Positions 14,117-15,791 of a stretch of 15,791 bases of DNA are shown here, piece by piece (the first letter of the stretch is position 1; each line of letters starts with the position of its first letter). The stretch covers positions 308 to 16,098 of the forward strand of contig DAEV01000008.1 of assembly GCA_002509495.1 (NCBI GenBank), given 5' to 3'. The translations under genes were made by a program, and so were the position numbers. This DNA comes from Methanolinea sp. UBA473. Lineage in GTDB: Archaea; Halobacteriota; Methanomicrobia; Methanomicrobiales; Methanospirillaceae. The notes under the pieces are model-generated. The model saw only the letters and a list, made by a program, of their open reading frames with translations. It had not been told where the DNA came from and made no database searches.

Positions 14117-14266
14117 ACATCCGGGAAAATTCCGAAAAAACGAAAACAGATCTGAATTCATACTCCCGTTACCGGGGCGGCATATCATTCTCGAAAGCAA
14201 AAAACAGCGGAATACAGGAAAAACCAGATTCTAAAACGGTTCGTGCACATCCTCGTCGCAAACATC

Positions 14267-14274
14267 TTTATAAT
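14267..14274 (+). promoter_or_regulatory. TATA box of the PAN gene
   Basis: TTTATAAT lies about 37 bp before the PAN ATG. A start about 25 bp downstream, near 14296, leaves a leader of about 12 bases that contains a GAGG Shine-Dalgarno sequence (14298-14301). A second AT-rich element, CTATATACT (14284-14292), is too close to the ATG to leave a leader. Confidence 0.55.
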
Positions 14275-14307
14275 TAATTTTCCCTATATACTAAATTGAG
14301 GCACGAA

Positions 14308-15546
14308 ATGGTGGAAAGCGCCCGTCAACCACAGGAGCCGCAGAATCCTGAAGAGTTGTACCGGTATCTGCTTGACCGGGTCACCAATATGGAGACCAGG
14401 AACCTGGAGTTGAGGGAACAGCTCCGCCAAGTGGAATCCGACAAGCGCTACGTCGAGACACAGAAGATCCGGTACGAGAGGGAAGTCAGGAAACTGAAGA
14501 GCGAGATCGAGCAGCTCAGGAGCCCCCCTCTTGTTATAGGCACCATCACGGATGTACTGGATAACAGCCGTGTGATTGTCCGGAGCAGTGCGGGCCCGCG
14601 GTTCCTGGTGCGAAGCTCCATGTGCATCGACCCCGAGAAGCTCAAGACAGGGGTTCGCTGCACACTGAACCAGCAATCTCTCGCAGTGATCGATATCCTC
14701 CCGGAGAGCTATGACACCCAGGTATATGGAATGGAAGTTGTAGAGACTCCGGAGGAGAGTTATTCGGATATCGGGGGGCTGGATGTCCAGATCAACGAGA
14801 TCAGGGAGGCCGTGGAACTCCCGTTGAAACGCCCCGATCTGTTTGACCGGATCGGGATCGAGCCTCCCAAAGGCGTGCTCCTCCATGGTCCACCGGGGAC
14901 CGGAAAGACATTACTCGCAAAGGCTGTTGCGCACGAGACCAACGCCCATTTCCTGAGGGTGGTGGGATCCGAACTGGTCCAGAAATATATCGGCGAGGGG
15001 GCCCGGCTCGTCCGGGAGCTCTTCGAGCTGGCCAAGAAAAAGTCCCCCACCATTATATTCATCGACGAGATCGATGCGGTGGGAGCCTCCCGCACTGAGG
15101 CAACCACATCCGGGGACCGCGAGGTGCAGAGAACCCTGATGCAACTCCTCGCGGGCATGGACGGGTTCGAGCGGCGAGGGGATGTGAAGATCATCGGTGC
15201 GACAAACCGCATCGATATCCTGGACCGTGCCCTGCTCAGGCCGGGACGATTCGACCGGATCATCGAGATCCCGCTCCCCGATGTCCAGGGCAGGACCGCG
15301 ATTCTCCGTGTGCACACCCGGAAGATGCGCCTTTCCGACGAAGTGGGCATGGAGGAGATTGCTGCGCTCACGGAGGGCAAGAACGGGGCGGACCTCCGTG
15401 CCATCTGCATGGAGGCGGGTATGTTCGCCATCCGGAGGGAGCACGAATCGGTTGAAAAAAAGGATTTCCTGGACGCCATCGAGAAGATCACCCTGGACTT
15501 CGACCGCCAGAGGTATTCCGGAAGCTATGGTGCGATGTTCGCCTGA
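14308..15546 (+). CDS. pan: Proteasome-activating nucleotidase (PAN)
   Basis: Hexameric AAA+ ATPase that unfolds substrates and feeds them to the 20S proteasome in archaeal cytoplasm. The 412-residue protein has an N-terminal coiled coil (about 15-72), a proline hinge (PP, 73-74), an OB domain (about 75-140), then the AAA+ module: Walker A GPPGTGKT (194-201), pore loop KYIGEG (226-231), Walker B IIFIDEID (249-256), sensor ATN (298-300) and arginine fingers in RPGRFDR (311-317). The C terminus ends MFA: it matches the proteasome-docking HbYX pattern, with Phe in the Tyr position. The ATG at 14308 is chosen over the in-frame TTG at 14296 because GAGG lies 6 bases before it. It is divergent from MBF1 and has a T-run after its stop. 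Confidence 0.96.
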   Translation: MVESARQPQEPQNPEELYRYLLDRVTNMETRNLELREQLRQVESDKRYVETQKIRYEREVRKLKSEIEQLRSPPLVIGTITDVLDNSRVIVRSSAGPRFLVRSSMCIDPEKLKTGVRCTLNQQSLAVIDILPESYDTQVYGMEVVETPEESYSDIGGLDVQINEIREAVELPLKRPDLFDRIGIEPPKGVLLHGPPGTGKTLLAKAVAHETNAHFLRVVGSELVQKYIGEGARLVRELFELAKKKSPTIIFIDEIDAVGASRTEATTSGDREVQRTLMQLLAGMDGFERRGDVKIIGATNRIDILDRALLRPGRFDRIIEIPLPDVQGRTAILRVHTRKMRLSDEVGMEEIAALTEGKNGADLRAICMEAGMFAIRREHESVEKKDFLDAIEKITLDFDRQRYSGSYGAMFA

Positions 15547-15549
15547 TAT

Positions 15550-15597
15550 GACCCTCCCCCTGCCTTTTTCTAATGAAAATACGTCTCAGGGAGGGTC
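15550..15597. terminator. Inverted repeat with T-run between PAN and the convergent ORF
   Basis: GACCCTCCC (15550-15558) and GGGAGGGTC (15589-15597) are perfect 9-bp complements, beginning just past the PAN stop. The loop contains five T residues (15565-15569), a plausible archaeal termination site for PAN. The right arm overlaps the last codons of the convergent minus-strand ORF, so the element may serve both directions. Confidence 0.5.
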
Positions 15598-15791
15598 TGC
15601 AGCCCCCTGAAATCGTTGGATATTCTTGGAGTTCTCCGACTTTTGGATACAATATCCGGCCTTAACGAGAATATCAATTGAACGTTCAATTGATTGAGGG
15701 GTAACCGTTTTTTGGATAAGATTTTGCGATTTAGGCCGAGTATTCAGCGCGTCGATATAGAATTCCCGATTCATAAGGAGATGCCAGAGGA
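15586..15791 (-). CDS. Partial hypothetical protein, winged-helix-like, cut by window edge
   Basis: The frame is open from the right edge to a TGA at 15586. I count 62 residues from the ATG at 15774, but there is no Shine-Dalgarno sequence before it and the frame continues to the edge (LWHLL precedes the Met), so this is probably the C-terminal part of a longer protein. The segment SQNLIQKTVTPQSIERSIDI followed by LVKAGYCIQKSENS resembles a winged helix: a recognition helix, then a short hydrophobic turn and a charged wing. I do not recognise the family. The stretch is visibly AT-richer than the rest of the window, which may indicate foreign origin. It converges on PAN with a 39-bp gap. Confidence 0.45.
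   Translation of the reverse strand, partial: LWHLLMNREFYIDALNTRPKSQNLIQKTVTPQSIERSIDILVKAGYCIQKSENSKNIQRFQGAADPP

Larger units (their letters stand above)
13950..14307. other. Divergent MBF1-PAN spacer
   Basis: About 350 bases with no gene I can support. It is AT-richer than the coding sequence and has many A-runs on the plus strand. It contains a strong inverted repeat (14078-14116) and the PAN promoter at its right end. I cannot identify a good MBF1 TATA box; AATACTAC near 13991-13984 on the minus strand is the best weak candidate. A minus-strand frame of 82 codons ends 2 bases before the MBF1 ATG, but its start and codon use are poor and I leave it out. Confidence 0.5.

Noticed and set aside
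13952..14200. Minus-strand 82-codon frame ending 2 bases before the MBF1 ATG, with a protein-like end (GLIGKHFRSAVEYYFRKRER)
   Set aside because: It runs through the strong hairpin, its third-position GC is much lower than in real genes here, and no start codon follows the only SD-like sequence. Conservation in relatives would be needed to revive it.
14296..14307. TTG start for PAN four codons upstream of the ATG
   Set aside because: The TTG overlaps the SD that serves the ATG, and it sits at the predicted transcription start.

Overview
The window most likely comes from a methanogenic archaeon of the Methanomicrobiales/Methanomicrobia type. The evidence is a proteasome-activating nucleotidase (PAN), an archaeal MBF1, an archaeal short-form triosephosphate isomerase, and the archaeal entry into aromatic biosynthesis (2-amino-3,7-dideoxy-D-threo-hept-6-ulosonate synthase plus type II 3-dehydroquinate synthase). 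TATA boxes with oligo-T terminators and a GC-rich coding background fit this. The order-level assignment is inference.

Layout. Positions 1-100 hold only a promoter region. At 101-661 (+) is an HTH plus double-CBS regulator, which converges on tpiA with overlapping stop codons. tpiA and a long U32-family protein form a minus-strand pair (658-3995). Divergent from it, across a 60-bp gap with one shared TATA element, is aroD (4056-4691, +). After a small lipoprotein gene (4878-5288, -) comes a tightly packed minus-strand operon, transcribed from about 13.4 kb down to 5.3 kb: two tandem ADTH-synthase paralogs, type II DHQ synthase, tyrA, pheA, aroA, a fused shikimate kinase/shikimate dehydrogenase gene, and aroC. 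With aroD nearby, this gives essentially the whole route from the archaeal DKFP/aspartate-semialdehyde entry to chorismate, plus prephenate dehydratase and dehydrogenase. The one step I cannot find is chorismate mutase. Upstream lie MBF1 (-), a 350-bp divergent spacer containing a strong hairpin, PAN (+), and at the right edge a partial AT-richer winged-helix-like ORF (-).

Most interesting point. The aromatic operon has a clear TATA box about 230 bp upstream of its first gene, so its mRNA should carry a leader of about 200 nt. That leader contains two short reading frames. One is a 15-codon ORF whose ATG sits about 30 bp from the TATA centre, the spacing expected for a leaderless transcript and the same as for aroD and the U32 gene here. 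The other is a 30-codon ORF ending in a cluster of Phe and Tyr codons. Together they have 9 Phe, 3 Tyr and no Trp codons, ahead of an operon that contains pheA and tyrA but no trp genes. Some of the Phe codons are themselves U-tracts, the archaeal termination signal. This suggests, but does not prove, a leader-peptide attenuation system in an archaeon. T-richness of the spacer is the obvious alternative explanation.
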